Shown piece by piece: positions 24,509 through 33,567 of a stretch of DNA of 64,000 bases. Source of the stretch: Arthrobacter sp. GMC3. Its GTDB lineage: Bacteria; Actinomycetota; Actinomycetes; Actinomycetales; Micrococcaceae. The notes beneath the pieces were generated by a model that was not told the DNA's origin, made no database searches, and worked only from the letters and a program-made list of their open reading frames with translations. The translations under genes and the position numbers were made by a program. Every line of letters starts with the position of its first letter. Positions within the stretch are counted from its first letter, which is position 1. The DNA lies in the NCBI RefSeq assembly GCF_002929305.1, contig NZ_PJIO01000001.1, positions 310,001 through 374,000 on the forward strand. Direction: 5' to 3'.

Positions 24509-26452
24509 GTGACACCTTCTGCGTTTGCTTTGCCCGCCAGTGACCTCGAGCTTTCCCCCATCACGGGGTGGACGCGTGAGCACTGGGAATACGTTGCCGA
24601 CCGCTGGCTGGCTCACATTCGTGACTTCAGCAGCGAGCACAAGGCGGCCCCCCGGCTGCCGGGCAGGGTTACCCGCGACGGCGAACGCCGCGAGAGCATG
24701 GAAACGATTGGTCGCAGCCTGTTGATGGCAGCCCCACGCATCGCCGGTGCGCAAGGCAAAGACCGTCTGGAGTTGGCACGCTGGTACCGGGAAGCTCTGC
24801 TTGCCGGTACCAGCGTAGACGGGCCGGAAAGCTGGCCCCGTGGGGTGATGTGCAAGTCTCCACTGCTGGGCATCACCAACTCCATTGTGGAAGGTGCCAA
24901 TATTGCCTTCTCCCTTTACATCAGCCGCGACTGGCTGTGGGAAACATTTTCTGTGGCGGAGAAGAAGCAGGTGGCCGATTGGCTGCGCCACCACGCCCGC
25001 CTTGAAGTCTGGGGCAACAACTGGCAGCTGTTCCCGGCAATGGCCGAGGGCTTCCTGCGCTCGGTCGGCGAAGACACCACAGGCTGCACCGGTGCACGCA
25101 ATGTGGCGCGTGTGGAGTCCTGGTACTTGGGTGATGGCTGGTACACCGACGGCCCCGAGCACGCCATTGACTATTACAACGCGTGGGCGATCCACCCGTA
25201 TCTGTGGGCCTGGTATGAAATGACCGGCCAGCAAGACAGCTACGAAGGCAAACGTTACAAGGAGCGCCTGAGCGCCTTCATCGACTCCTACTCGCTCATG
25301 TTTGCCAACGACGGCGCAGCGCTGCATGTGGGTCGCTCCCTGGCCTACCGGACGGCGGTCCTTGCAGCCGTTTGGTGTGCGGAACTGGCAGGCGTCAACC
25401 CGCTGACCCCTGGGCAAACCCGCAGGCTCGCCTCGGGTGTGCTGGCAAATTTCACTGCCAAGGGTGTTGGTGTGGATGGCCCGCCAAGCCTTGGCTGGTA
25501 CGACGAACACCTGGGCGGATGCCAGGACTACAGCGGTTTTGGGTCCCCCTACCTGGCCGGGATCGGGTTCCTGGGATTGGCGCTGCCGGCCGACCACCCG
25601 GTCTGGACGGCCGAAGAAGAGCTTCTGCCAACGGACGGCCCAGAGCTCACACGGTCGCTGCCCGATGTTGGCTGGATCCTAGACTCGGCCGGGAACATGG
25701 TGCGCCTGACGAACCACGGCAGTGACCACTGCGGCCTGCCGGTAGGTTGGGGCACCGACCCCGATGATCCGCACTATGCGAAGTTCTCATACTCCACTCA
25801 TACAGGGCCCGGCACCAACCAGGCGTGGGAGGAGAACATTGACGGCCACCTGGCACTGGTCAATGCCGACGGCGTGGCCAGCAGGCGTTGCAGCCTGCGT
25901 GCCACTCGCACACTAGGCAATATTTCCGGGTCCATCCATATCCCGCAAAAGGCGGAGAAGACCCTTCCCGGGACCGCTGTCATCACCGTTTCTATGACTC
26001 ATGGAATCCACGAACTCCGTGCCCAACTGGTCCACGGCGGATCCGGCTACACCATCCGCGAGGGTGGGCATGCCGTCGCCGGGGCCACCGCGCCCGAGAC
26101 GGGCACCGCACCCCAGAACGGCGCCTGGGTACGCAACGAGTTCAACGTCAGCAACGCCGTCGTCGGTATCCACGGCTGGGAAAGCGCGCACACCGCAGCC
26201 TATGAGGGATGCAACTCGCTGGGAACCTTCTCAGCCGTACCGTACCTGCAGGCTCCCGGTGGCGAAACCCCATCCGTCTACGTAGCCCTGCACACCCTGA
26301 CCCGTGACCCCGACGCGGCACCTCCGGTTGCCGCGGACGTGGTTGCGGTAAAAGTCAACGGCACCACAGTCAGCGCGCGGTGGGCGGATGGCACCGAAGG
26401 TGAATTCGACTTGGCCACCTTCATCCCCTGGGACGGAAAAGTAGGGAAATAG
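24509..26452 (+). CDS. DUF2264 domain protein, putative carbohydrate-active enzyme
   Basis: Protein of 647 aa from GTG 24509 (AAAGGAAA upstream), without signal peptide. About the first 370 residues form the DUF2264 region, rich in aromatic helices, for example WGNNWQLFPAMAEGFL, WYLGDGWYTDGPEHAIDYYN and LGGCQDYSGFGSPYLAG. The remainder looks beta-rich. Family members sit in polysaccharide loci and are suspected glycoside hydrolases; I cannot confirm an assigned activity. Since a PL8 lyase makes unsaturated uronyl ends and no GH88/GH105 gene is visible, this protein is a candidate for removing them. That is inference. Confidence 0.85.
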   Translation: MTPSAFALPASDLELSPITGWTREHWEYVADRWLAHIRDFSSEHKAAPRLPGRVTRDGERRESMETIGRSLLMAAPRIAGAQGKDRLELARWYREALLAGTSVDGPESWPRGVMCKSPLLGITNSIVEGANIAFSLYISRDWLWETFSVAEKKQVADWLRHHARLEVWGNNWQLFPAMAEGFLRSVGEDTTGCTGARNVARVESWYLGDGWYTDGPEHAIDYYNAWAIHPYLWAWYEMTGQQDSYEGKRYKERLSAFIDSYSLMFANDGAALHVGRSLAYRTAVLAAVWCAELAGVNPLTPGQTRRLASGVLANFTAKGVGVDGPPSLGWYDEHLGGCQDYSGFGSPYLAGIGFLGLALPADHPVWTAEEELLPTDGPELTRSLPDVGWILDSAGNMVRLTNHGSDHCGLPVGWGTDPDDPHYAKFSYSTHTGPGTNQAWEENIDGHLALVNADGVASRRCSLRATRTLGNISGSIHIPQKAEKTLPGTAVITVSMTHGIHELRAQLVHGGSGYTIREGGHAVAGATAPETGTAPQNGAWVRNEFNVSNAVVGIHGWESAHTAAYEGCNSLGTFSAVPYLQAPGGETPSVYVALHTLTRDPDAAPPVAADVVAVKVNGTTVSARWADGTEGEFDLATFIPWDGKVGK

Positions 26453-26453
26453 C

Positions 26454-27824
26454 GTGAGTATTGAACTAAGTTACGGGGCCAATCCAGGGGGCGCGCGTCA
26501 GGATGCCGCCATGGTGCGGTTCCGCGAGCACCGTTTTGGCCAGTTCATCCATTGGGGCTTGTATTCCATCCCGGCTGGCCGTTGGGACGGGGTAGACGTC
26601 GAGTTTGCTGCAGAGTTCCTGCCCCGCGTGGCCAAGGTCCCGCAGGATCAGTGGGAGGCGCTGGCCCAGGAGTTCACCCTCGAGGGCTTTGACGCCGAGC
26701 AGTGGGCCGACACGGCGGCGCGCATGGGTGCCAAGTACATGACCATCACCACCAAGCACCACGACGGTTTTTGCCTGTGGCCCACCGCGCTCACCCCGTT
26801 CAACATTGCCAACACGCCCACCGGCCGGGATGTGCTCGCGGAACTGATCACCGCCTATGAAGCCCGCGGCATCGACGTGAACTTCTACTATTCGGTGCTT
26901 GACTGGCACCACCCCGACTGGCGGTTTTCCCTGGAGAACGACGCCGATCGGCTGGCATTTGAGCGCTACCTCGCCTTTGCGATGGGGCAGCTGGAGGAAC
27001 TGGCCATCCGGTACCCGTCGGTGAAGGCCTTCTGGTTCGATGGCACCTGGGATGAGTCAGTCAAGGCTAACGGCTCCTGGACCTGGGCCGTGGAACACCG
27101 CCTGAAGGAGCTCATTCCGGGGGTGCTGGTCAATAGCAGACTGCGCGCCGACGACCTCGGGGCCAGGCACTTTGACAGCAACGGCGCCCTCATGGGCGAC
27201 TACGAAAGCGGTTACGAACGCCGCCTGCCAGATCCCTGGGACGTCTCCGTCGCGCAGCGTGACTGGGAGGCCTGCATGACCATCTCCCAGGCCAGTTGGG
27301 GCTATCACCAAAGTGAATGGGCGCTGCAGACCCTGAAGGATCCGCTGGACATCGTGGAGATGGTGGTGCACTGCACCTCCCTGAACGGCAATTTCCTGCT
27401 GAACTTTGGGCCCCGCGGGGACGGCTCGCTTCAAACGGTGGAAACAGACATTGCGGCGGCGCTCGGGTCCGGGCTGGAAGGGATTGCCGAGGCCATCCAT
27501 GGCTGCGGTCATGCTCCCGGGTGGACGTATCCGGGGTGGGGCTACTACACGCGCAACACTTTGACTGGCGTCGTTTATGCCGTGGTGACGCGCATTCCAG
27601 CGTCGGGCCGGGTAAAGATCGCCCTGCCAGCGGGGTTGCAGTTGGCCGAGCACAGGGCATTGTCTGAAGCAGTATCCGGATACCGGGTCATAGAGCTGGC
27701 GGAGTCCCTGGTGGAATTTGTTCTCCCACCGGAGGCAAAAGGCCCGCTGGGCTTCGCGCTCACCACAGCAGAAATTACCGGGCCGGCCGCACTACGCGAA
27801 CCTAACCCGGACGTGCTGACCTAG
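26454..27824 (+). CDS. Alpha-L-fucosidase, glycoside hydrolase family 29
   Basis: Retaining fucosidase of 456 aa from GTG 26454, one base after the preceding stop. The barrel motifs are FGQFIHWGLYSIPAGRW, GAKYMTITTKHHDGFCLW and NFYYSVLDWHHPDW. Asp196 in KAFWFDGTWDE is the expected nucleophile; NGNFLLNFGPRGDG is the late family signature. A short beta domain ends the protein. It lacks a signal peptide, so it should act on imported oligosaccharides, indicating that the substrate carries fucose or a similar 6-deoxy sugar. Other GH29 specificities are possible. Confidence 0.92.
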   Translation: MSIELSYGANPGGARQDAAMVRFREHRFGQFIHWGLYSIPAGRWDGVDVEFAAEFLPRVAKVPQDQWEALAQEFTLEGFDAEQWADTAARMGAKYMTITTKHHDGFCLWPTALTPFNIANTPTGRDVLAELITAYEARGIDVNFYYSVLDWHHPDWRFSLENDADRLAFERYLAFAMGQLEELAIRYPSVKAFWFDGTWDESVKANGSWTWAVEHRLKELIPGVLVNSRLRADDLGARHFDSNGALMGDYESGYERRLPDPWDVSVAQRDWEACMTISQASWGYHQSEWALQTLKDPLDIVEMVVHCTSLNGNFLLNFGPRGDGSLQTVETDIAAALGSGLEGIAEAIHGCGHAPGWTYPGWGYYTRNTLTGVVYAVVTRIPASGRVKIALPAGLQLAEHRALSEAVSGYRVIELAESLVEFVLPPEAKGPLGFALTTAEITGPAALREPNPDVLT

Positions 27825-27904
27825 CAAGCAAGGAAGCCTAGGCGTTTTCGCCGGGTGGGCACATTTTTGGTACAGAGTTTTCATTTCGAGAGAGAAGCAC
27901 AGTT

Positions 27905-29116
27905 GTGAGCGATATAGATCAGACCGCCCCGAAGGCAGACATGCGCGTTGGCCTTATTGGTTTTGGGTTGCGGGCGTCGTTGTGGAAGCACGTGCATAAG
28001 CCGGGTCAGGGCTCGGAAGTTGTCATGGTCTGCGATATTTCCGAGCGGGGGCGTGCCGATGCTGCGGAGAAAATTCCCAGCGCGGTGATCACCTCCGATC
28101 TCAACCAGCTGCTGGCCGCCGGCTTGGACGCCGTACTGGTACTGACCCCCGACAACCGTCACGCCGAAGTTGCCGTGCAGACGCTCAAGGCAGGGATCCC
28201 CACCTTCTGCGAGAAGCCCCTGGACGTCACTCTGGAGGCCGCCGACGCGATCCTGACCACCGCTTACGAAACCGGTACCCGGTTGTATGTGGGCCATAAT
28301 ATGCGCCACATGCCCGTCGTCGTGCAGATGCGTGAACTGATCCAGTCCGGCACCATCGGCGAGGTCAAAGCAGTCTGGTGCCGCCACTTTGTGGGCAATG
28401 GAGGCGACTACTACTTCAAGGATTGGCATGCCGAGCGGGCCAACACCACGTCCCTCTTGTTGCAAAAGGGTGCCCACGACATTGATGTGATCCACTGGCT
28501 CGCCGGCGGATATACCAAGAGGGTCTCCGCGATCGGGGATTTGGCCGTGTACGGGGATGTCACCAACCGTCGGGACAACAGTGACCGGCGCATGTGGGAC
28601 TGGTTCTCACTGGACAACTGGCCGCCCACCGAGCAGACCGAGCTGAACCCTGTCATCGATGTTGAGGACATCTCCATGATGCAGATGGTCCTGGACAACG
28701 GTGCCCTGGCGTCCTACCAGCAGTGCCACTTCACCCCTGACTACTGGCGCAACTACACGGTCATCGGAACCAAGGGCCGCATTGAGAACTTCGGTGACGG
28801 CCCGGGGGACTACATCCACGTGTGGACCACACGCTCCCAGGATGGATTTGTGGAACCGGATCAGAAGATCGAGATCCGGGACGGCGACGGCGGCCACGGG
28901 GGTGCCGATCCGTTGCTGATTGCCGAGTTCCTGCGCTTTGCCCGCAACGGCGGCGCCACGGCGACCTCCCCGATTGCCGCGCGCGCCTCCATCGCCGCCG
29001 GGGTTTTAGCTACTACCTCACTACGCAGCAACGGCGGGGCCCTGGAGATCCCCGAACTCCCGGCCGCTTTGGTGGAATACTTCGACGCCGGACAGCCAGC
29101 CCGTATCTCAAAGTAG
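27905..29116 (+). CDS. Gfo/Idh/MocA-family oxidoreductase
   Basis: NAD(P)-dependent sugar oxidoreductase of 403 aa from GTG 27905. The N-terminal Rossmann fold (RVGLIGFGLRASLWKHV) is followed by the EKPLDVTLEAADAI motif, whose EKP lysine is the usual catalytic residue. The C-terminal alpha/beta domain contains LLLQKGAHDIDVIHWL. It is last in the operon and probably oxidises or epimerises a released monosaccharide or uronate. Two hairpins follow. Confidence 0.9.
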   Translation: MSDIDQTAPKADMRVGLIGFGLRASLWKHVHKPGQGSEVVMVCDISERGRADAAEKIPSAVITSDLNQLLAAGLDAVLVLTPDNRHAEVAVQTLKAGIPTFCEKPLDVTLEAADAILTTAYETGTRLYVGHNMRHMPVVVQMRELIQSGTIGEVKAVWCRHFVGNGGDYYFKDWHAERANTTSLLLQKGAHDIDVIHWLAGGYTKRVSAIGDLAVYGDVTNRRDNSDRRMWDWFSLDNWPPTEQTELNPVIDVEDISMMQMVLDNGALASYQQCHFTPDYWRNYTVIGTKGRIENFGDGPGDYIHVWTTRSQDGFVEPDQKIEIRDGDGGHGGADPLLIAEFLRFARNGGATATSPIAARASIAAGVLATTSLRSNGGALEIPELPAALVEYFDAGQPARISK

Positions 29117-29127
29117 CGGCGCCCTAG

Positions 29128-29187
29128 CTTGTGGCAGGTGCTGCCACAAGCGCAAGATCACCCCCGTGGTTTTGGCCACCGGGGGGC
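29128..29187 (+). terminator. Double hairpin ending the polysaccharide operon
   Basis: CTTGTGGCAG/CTGCCACAAG forms a perfect 10-bp stem with a 3-base loop (29128-29150). It is followed by CCCCCGTGG/CCACCGGGGGG (29161-29187) and then a short T-run. This is consistent with efficient termination after the Gfo/Idh gene. Confidence 0.85.
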
Positions 29188-29363
29188 TTTCTGCGCAGCA
29201 TTTTTTAGTCCGTCCGCGGCCAAGCACTGCGCGATATGCTGTGGTATTTTTCTGGAGTGAATCTATTGTCAGCCGGTACATTCCTGGTCTGCAGCCCCTA
29301 TTCATTTAGCGAGGTTTTTACGGGCCGGGGGTTCACTTATGACGAGGAGGCGGTGACGGGTGG

Positions 29364-29696
29364 ATGAGTGAACGACGGCGTATTTTTCACGCAGCGGAGG
29401 CGATTTTTTTCCTGTGCCTGACCGGACCGATTGCGGTGTGTGTCTTACTCAATGCATTGGTGCGTCCGGGGCTTGCCCGAGCGCTCGGTGGCGAACGGCG
29501 TTCCGTCGGCGCTGGCGTACGCTCGAACAATATCTCGTGGACCTTTGGACCGGGCACGACCGCCGAACACCCTGTCTTGACCGCATTTCTCAGCCCCTCC
29601 GACGGAGCTATCGCCATGTGCGCCCTCGCGGCCTCCGCCGTGCTACTCACTGGGCGCTGGCTGATCGTACGCCGGAACGAGAAAAGGGTGCGCTAG
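29364..29696 (+). CDS. Small membrane protein of unknown function
   Basis: A 110-aa protein with two hydrophobic segments (AAEAIFFLCLTGPIAVCVLL and IAMCALAASAVLLTGRWLIV) separated by a hydrophilic loop and closed by a basic end. GGGTGG precedes ATG 29364. Not recognised. It is the first of a run of short accessory genes, and no operon partner is obvious. Confidence 0.55.
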   Translation: MSERRRIFHAAEAIFFLCLTGPIAVCVLLNALVRPGLARALGGERRSVGAGVRSNNISWTFGPGTTAEHPVLTAFLSPSDGAIAMCALAASAVLLTGRWLIVRRNEKRVR

Positions 29697-29886
29697 GACG
29701 GCCGGCGTTGTGTCCTTTGCCTTTTGACCAATGCGCCTGGGCTGCGTCATAAATTCCGATTGCGGCACTCTCTACTGATGTGGCACAAGAAGTAGGACGA
29801 TTGCTTCCGGTGCCTTTCGAAACCTCGAAAGAGGGCAATTTCAATGTGCCTTTTCCGTGCCTAGAGAATAGAGAGATTTAGCCGTT

Positions 29887-30366
29887 ATGTCACTCCTCGC
29901 AACTCCATCACTTGACCAGCCGTTGTACGGTGCCACCCTGACTCAAGCGGTCACGCGATTCTTCCGCAACTACGCCACCTTCGCCGGGAGGGCGAGCCGA
30001 AGTGAATTCTGGTGGTGGGCGCTGGTCGCGGCGATCGTGAACATCGTATTCGGTGCGCTCATCGGTCTTTCGATCAACCTCGCCAACTCCGGCGAGGAAA
30101 CGACAACCGCGGTTGCCTCGATTATGTTGGCTGCCGTGTATCTGGTCTACCCCGTCTTTAGCCTTGGGATTCTTGTACCGAGTTTGGCGCTCTTTTGGCG
30201 GCGGCTCCACGACGCCAACAAGCCGGGCGTGTATGTACTCTTTGCCTTGATTCCGTTTGGTGTTGGCGCCATCATACTGCTTGTTTTCATGCTCCAGCCG
30301 GCCGATCCCGCTGGACAACGGTTCGACAAGCAACCTGCATTTATCCCCGGGCGCGTTTCGTTCTGA
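29887..30366 (+). CDS. DUF805 family membrane protein
   Basis: A 159-aa inner-membrane protein. The DUF805 signature RNYATFAGRASRSEFWWWAL is near residue 25, then come four hydrophobic helices, and FWRRLHDANKPGVYVLFALI is the second conserved block. The tail ends in the family's G-x-x-F-aromatic style. DUF805 proteins are widespread and of unknown function. The 190-base stretch before it shows no further gene. Confidence 0.88.
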   Translation: MSLLATPSLDQPLYGATLTQAVTRFFRNYATFAGRASRSEFWWWALVAAIVNIVFGALIGLSINLANSGEETTTAVASIMLAAVYLVYPVFSLGILVPSLALFWRRLHDANKPGVYVLFALIPFGVGAIILLVFMLQPADPAGQRFDKQPAFIPGRVSF

Positions 30367-30472
30367 GGTCTGCAGGGAACCACGATGATGGGGGTGGGAT
30401 CGAAGTTCGACCAGAGCTGACTAGACTGGTTCGCGTTGACCAAACGGGTCGCCACAGTATGGGGGGCATGTC

Positions 30473-31150
30473 GTGGGCAGATATTGCAGGATAATCACGA
30501 CGGCGGTGCTTGGACTTGCACTGGTGGGCGGGCTAGGCGGGTGCGCGCCGCAGCCGCAGCAGCCACTGGCAAGTCAAGCCCCGGAATCTGTCCTTGACGC
30601 CAGTTGTCCGGTACTTCCTCCAGACGCTGTCAAGGCCGTAAGGATTCCGCTGGGTACCCCGGCAGAATCAATCGCCAACGTCTTGAATTCCTTCACCGCA
30701 TGGGTGAATGCTGGAACGGACGTACTGAGGGGCTGGGTCGACACGGCGGGTACCGTGGCGGACACATGTGTGGAGGGATTGGCTGAACAAGGCCGGATTG
30801 TCTACTCCCAATCAATCTTCACCACGCATACCGATGTTGCTTGGCAGGATTACTACGCTGGGCAGCAGGAGCTCACGGCCCAGTCTCTCCGCAATGCCCT
30901 GGGCAGCAGTATCGACGGTCAAGGGTTTCAAGGTAGCTTTGAACTGCTCAAGGAAGTCTCTTCCAGTGCCACAGCGAACGGCACGTTCCTGAAGTTTGAT
31001 GCCATCTACCGCCCGGCGCCCGGCACTCCGGCAGATCCGGCGGACTGGGACGGGCTGGCCAAGCCAACCCGTTGGTACGTGGAGCTGGTGCCCTTTGACG
31101 GTTTCTTCATCATTAACTACATTGAGCAGAAGCCGGCGGCAGGTTACTGA
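30473..31150 (+). CDS. Putative lipoprotein of unknown function
   Basis: A 225-aa protein from GTG 30473. The signal sequence ends in a lipobox LGGC (Cys24) followed by APQPQQPLASQ, a typical lipoprotein linker. The mature part has two cysteines, which may form a disulfide (SCPVLPPD and VADTCVEGL). It has no family I recognise. Confidence 0.72.
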   Translation: MGRYCRIITTAVLGLALVGGLGGCAPQPQQPLASQAPESVLDASCPVLPPDAVKAVRIPLGTPAESIANVLNSFTAWVNAGTDVLRGWVDTAGTVADTCVEGLAEQGRIVYSQSIFTTHTDVAWQDYYAGQQELTAQSLRNALGSSIDGQGFQGSFELLKEVSSSATANGTFLKFDAIYRPAPGTPADPADWDGLAKPTRWYVELVPFDGFFIINYIEQKPAAGY

Positions 31151-31189
31151 CCCGAGCTGGAAGATAGTGTCTGTACCGGTTGCTCCGGC

Positions 31190-31549
31190 CTAGTAGTCGT
31201 AGCGCAGGTATATGCCCAACTCTTTGCCTTCGAAGCCGGAACCAGTGCAAATTCGGATCAATGTCAGCAGGTTCCTGGCGCCACAGCGCTCCTGGGACAG
31301 ATCCATCTCGTTGATGAGCTCTTTGGTCTCAGCAGTCGAACCGGTTTCGATGGCCATTTCGCGCCAGCATCCACCTGAGGCGCATTGCTTGGAGACGCTC
31401 TTCACTAAGGCTGGGCCGGGGACGGTCGGGAACGCTGATTCAGGTGGCGTTCTCCCCTCGTCGATGAAGGTCAATCCAGCACTGACCACCCATGCAAAAG
31501 TCAGCAAGGACACGGCTATGAGGATTAGGTGTCTACGGCGCTTTCCCAT
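31190..31549 (-). CDS. Small membrane-anchored protein of unknown function
   Basis: A 119-aa protein: basic start MGKRRRHLILIAVSLL, one membrane segment or uncleaved signal to about residue 28, and an extracytoplasmic domain with four cysteines (QCASGGC, ERCGARN and RICTGSG) that could make two disulfides. It is convergent with the preceding lipoprotein gene. Not recognised. Confidence 0.6.
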   Translation of the reverse strand: MGKRRRHLILIAVSLLTFAWVVSAGLTFIDEGRTPPESAFPTVPGPALVKSVSKQCASGGCWREMAIETGSTAETKELINEMDLSQERCGARNLLTLIRICTGSGFEGKELGIYLRYDY

Positions 31550-31718
31550 TGAATAAACCTATCGGGAATCCCTCGAACTCCTGGCCGTCACACCGCACTC
31601 GTCCGAATGAGCTTGGGGACAATTCGTTTGGCTTGAACGCGGAGACCCATTTTTCGCTTATCGGCCACGGGGTGTGGGTCCTGGGACCTCGGATAGGAAA
31701 GAGTCCTAGGATATTGCT

Positions 31719-32228
31719 ATGACAGGGGAGAGCGGGCCAACGCTGGCGCAACTCGCCGCACAGGAACGCAAACTTAGACGATCCCGACCACAAAACCCGC
31801 GGCATAAGGTCACCTTTGGGCTCGCAGCGTTCTTCATTGGCGCTCTGGTCTGGGTTATTGTCTTCCCCATTCCGGCCGTGCTCTTTCTGTTCAGCGATCC
31901 CGGTATTGGAAGCGATTTTGACGGCGGACTGGCGGTCGTAGGGGTCCCAATCGCCCTTGCCCTTGAAGTCGGCATACCTTCAGCTATTGCCATTCTCGTA
32001 GCGGGCTTGCTCCTAGTCCGTGTCCGCCAACAGTGTATCCATGTTCTCGTAATCGCTACAGTCAGTGGACTCATCACATTCCTGATCCTTCTTATGCTGA
32101 TGCCTCTCGACCCGGAACGTACCTTCGTCGTTGTCGGTATTTCTTCAACTGCTTTTGTTGCCGCTGCTTTGGGGCGTTTGGCGGCGACAGGATTGGTTCG
32201 TGTGGCGGACGAGTCACGCTCCATGTAG
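31719..32228 (+). CDS. Four-helix membrane protein of unknown function
   Basis: A 169-aa protein with a basic cytoplasmic N-terminus of about 28 residues. Four hydrophobic helices follow (for example LAAFFIGALVWVIVFPIPAV). The gene starts 170 bases divergent from the previous minus-strand gene. Not recognised; the codons are less G/C-biased than in the core genes. Confidence 0.58.
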   Translation: MTGESGPTLAQLAAQERKLRRSRPQNPRHKVTFGLAAFFIGALVWVIVFPIPAVLFLFSDPGIGSDFDGGLAVVGVPIALALEVGIPSAIAILVAGLLLVRVRQQCIHVLVIATVSGLITFLILLMLMPLDPERTFVVVGISSTAFVAAALGRLAATGLVRVADESRSM

Positions 32229-32253
32229 TTGGTCGAAGTGGGATGCTAGTTCT

Positions 32254-32775
32254 GTGGACTTGAGTACAAACACCCATGCGCCAGCAGTTGCCATTCGTCC
32301 GTACCGTCTCGGAGATGCTGCAGACACCATGGCGATCTTCCTTGGCGCAGTGACCCAAACCGCTGCCGCCGATTATTCGCCGGAGCAGATTCAGGCGTGG
32401 GCACGGCCAGAAACACGGGAACTATCCAGCTGGCACGCCGCGATGGAAGCGCGGAACAGTTACGTTGCGACCGTGAATGGGGCACTCGCAGGCTTCACCG
32501 ACGTAGACCCGCAAGGGTATATAGACATGATGTTCGTGGCCCCGATCTACCTACGACTCGGGGTGGCAAGACAGCTGCTTGGCCATGTGGAGGCGCACGC
32601 GCGCGCAGAGCGCGTGACAGAGCTGACCGCCGATGTCAGCATCACGGCCCGACCCTTCTTCGAGCGCTACGGATTCGTCGTCGAAGCGGAACAACACCCG
32701 GTGATGGTCGGCGTGCAGCTAAGCAACTACGCAATGCGGAAGGCCCTGCTAGCCGCTGACAATCGAGATTCTTGA
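32254..32775 (+). CDS. GNAT-family N-acetyltransferase
   Basis: An acetyl-CoA-dependent acetyltransferase of about 173 aa. The start is taken as GTG 32254; TTG 32260 is equally possible. The fold runs from VAIRPYRLGDAADTM through GFTDVDPQGYIDMMFVAPIY to the acetyl-CoA loop LRLGVARQLLGHVEAHARAE and the last strand with FFERYGFVVEAEQ. The substrate is unknown. Its 3' end overlaps the convergent VOC gene by 27 bases. Confidence 0.85.
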   Translation: MDLSTNTHAPAVAIRPYRLGDAADTMAIFLGAVTQTAAADYSPEQIQAWARPETRELSSWHAAMEARNSYVATVNGALAGFTDVDPQGYIDMMFVAPIYLRLGVARQLLGHVEAHARAERVTELTADVSITARPFFERYGFVVEAEQHPVMVGVQLSNYAMRKALLAADNRDS

Positions 32776-33429
32776 GCCGAGAACTAGCCTTGATTTTCGG
32801 GTTGGTGATTCGATCTGAACGGTGAGAGGTCCGCGAGCCGGCTGAGATATCTTGTTGGGAAACCAGAGCCGTTCCTGATCCACGACGATCAGGAGACCGT
32901 CGTGGCTCCCCATTGCGGCGAAGGTGTTGGAGTAATCGTAGAAGGTAGGGATGGCCAACTCTTCGGACAGCGTCGCTACGGTGTCCGGTACGACGTCTAC
33001 GCCAATACCAACTTCGCTGATAGAAAGCATTTGCGGGGTTTCACCGTTGCTGGAAGCTGTGGACGCATCAGCGTCGCGGGCGATAAACTCCAAAATGATG
33101 CCCTCGGGGCCCAAAAAATACAACGAACGAGATTTCCAATCATCGCCACCGAAGAAGACGTCCGAGCTGCCTGCCTGGAGCAGGGAAACACGTCGGGCTA
33201 GCCATTCGTGGGCCAATTCAAATTCAGAGGGAAGGATTCCGAAGGCGAGGTGATGGACGCCCTCAAAACTATCTCCGGCGGTCAGCGTCAGTCGGCTTGA
33301 GCCAATGACGACCTCTGCTCCAGTGGGAGTCACGTCAACCGGTAACAGCAGAATATCGCGGTAGAACTGCGCTGCTTTCGCAACGTCACAGACGGTGATG
33401 GATACGTTGAGGATTTTCATACTTCGCAT
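32749..33429 (-). CDS. VOC (glyoxalase/bleomycin-resistance) family protein
   Basis: A 226-aa protein with two VOC modules. The first starts MKILNVSITVCDVAKAAQFY and contains GVHHLAFGIL and FLGPEGIILEFIARD; the second starts ISEVGIGVDVVPDTVATL. VOC proteins bind a metal and act as dioxygenases, isomerases or binding proteins; which applies is unclear. ATG 33429 has AGAGAAGG upstream. It is divergent from soxR, and the sequence between holds a SoxR-box-like promoter reading toward this gene, so it is probably the redox-regulated target. Confidence 0.85.
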   Translation of the reverse strand: MRSMKILNVSITVCDVAKAAQFYRDILLLPVDVTPTGAEVVIGSSRLTLTAGDSFEGVHHLAFGILPSEFELAHEWLARRVSLLQAGSSDVFFGGDDWKSRSLYFLGPEGIILEFIARDADASTASSNGETPQMLSISEVGIGVDVVPDTVATLSEELAIPTFYDYSNTFAAMGSHDGLLIVVDQERLWFPNKISQPARGPLTVQIESPTRKSRLVLGSRISIVSG

Positions 33430-33510
33430 GCCTTCTCTTAGAAGCGGGTCCTACGGGATGCTCACTGTTCGACTTGAGCATCCGCCCTTGTGTTCGCGGG
33501 CGTAGGCACC

Positions 33511-33541
33511 ATAGAACTAGCTAAAGCTAGCTTGAGGTCAA
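33511..33541 (-). promoter_or_regulatory. Candidate SoxR box and promoter of the VOC gene
   Basis: On the minus strand TTGACC (33541-33536) is followed after 19 bases by TTCTAT (33516-33511). The overlong spacer is typical of MerR/SoxR-activated promoters. Bases 33539-33522 read CCTCAAGCTAGCTTTAGC, close to the enterobacterial SoxR box (CCTCAAGTTAACTTGAGG) in the left half and degenerate in the right half. Confidence 0.55.
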
Positions 33542-33567
33542 GCGTGGGGGTATGAAAATATCAGCTC

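Noticed and set aside
16102..29116. Fucosylated chondroitin sulfate as the definite substrate of the locus
   Set aside because: PL8 plus GH29 would fit, but no sulfatase is present and PL8 specificity cannot be read from the triad alone.
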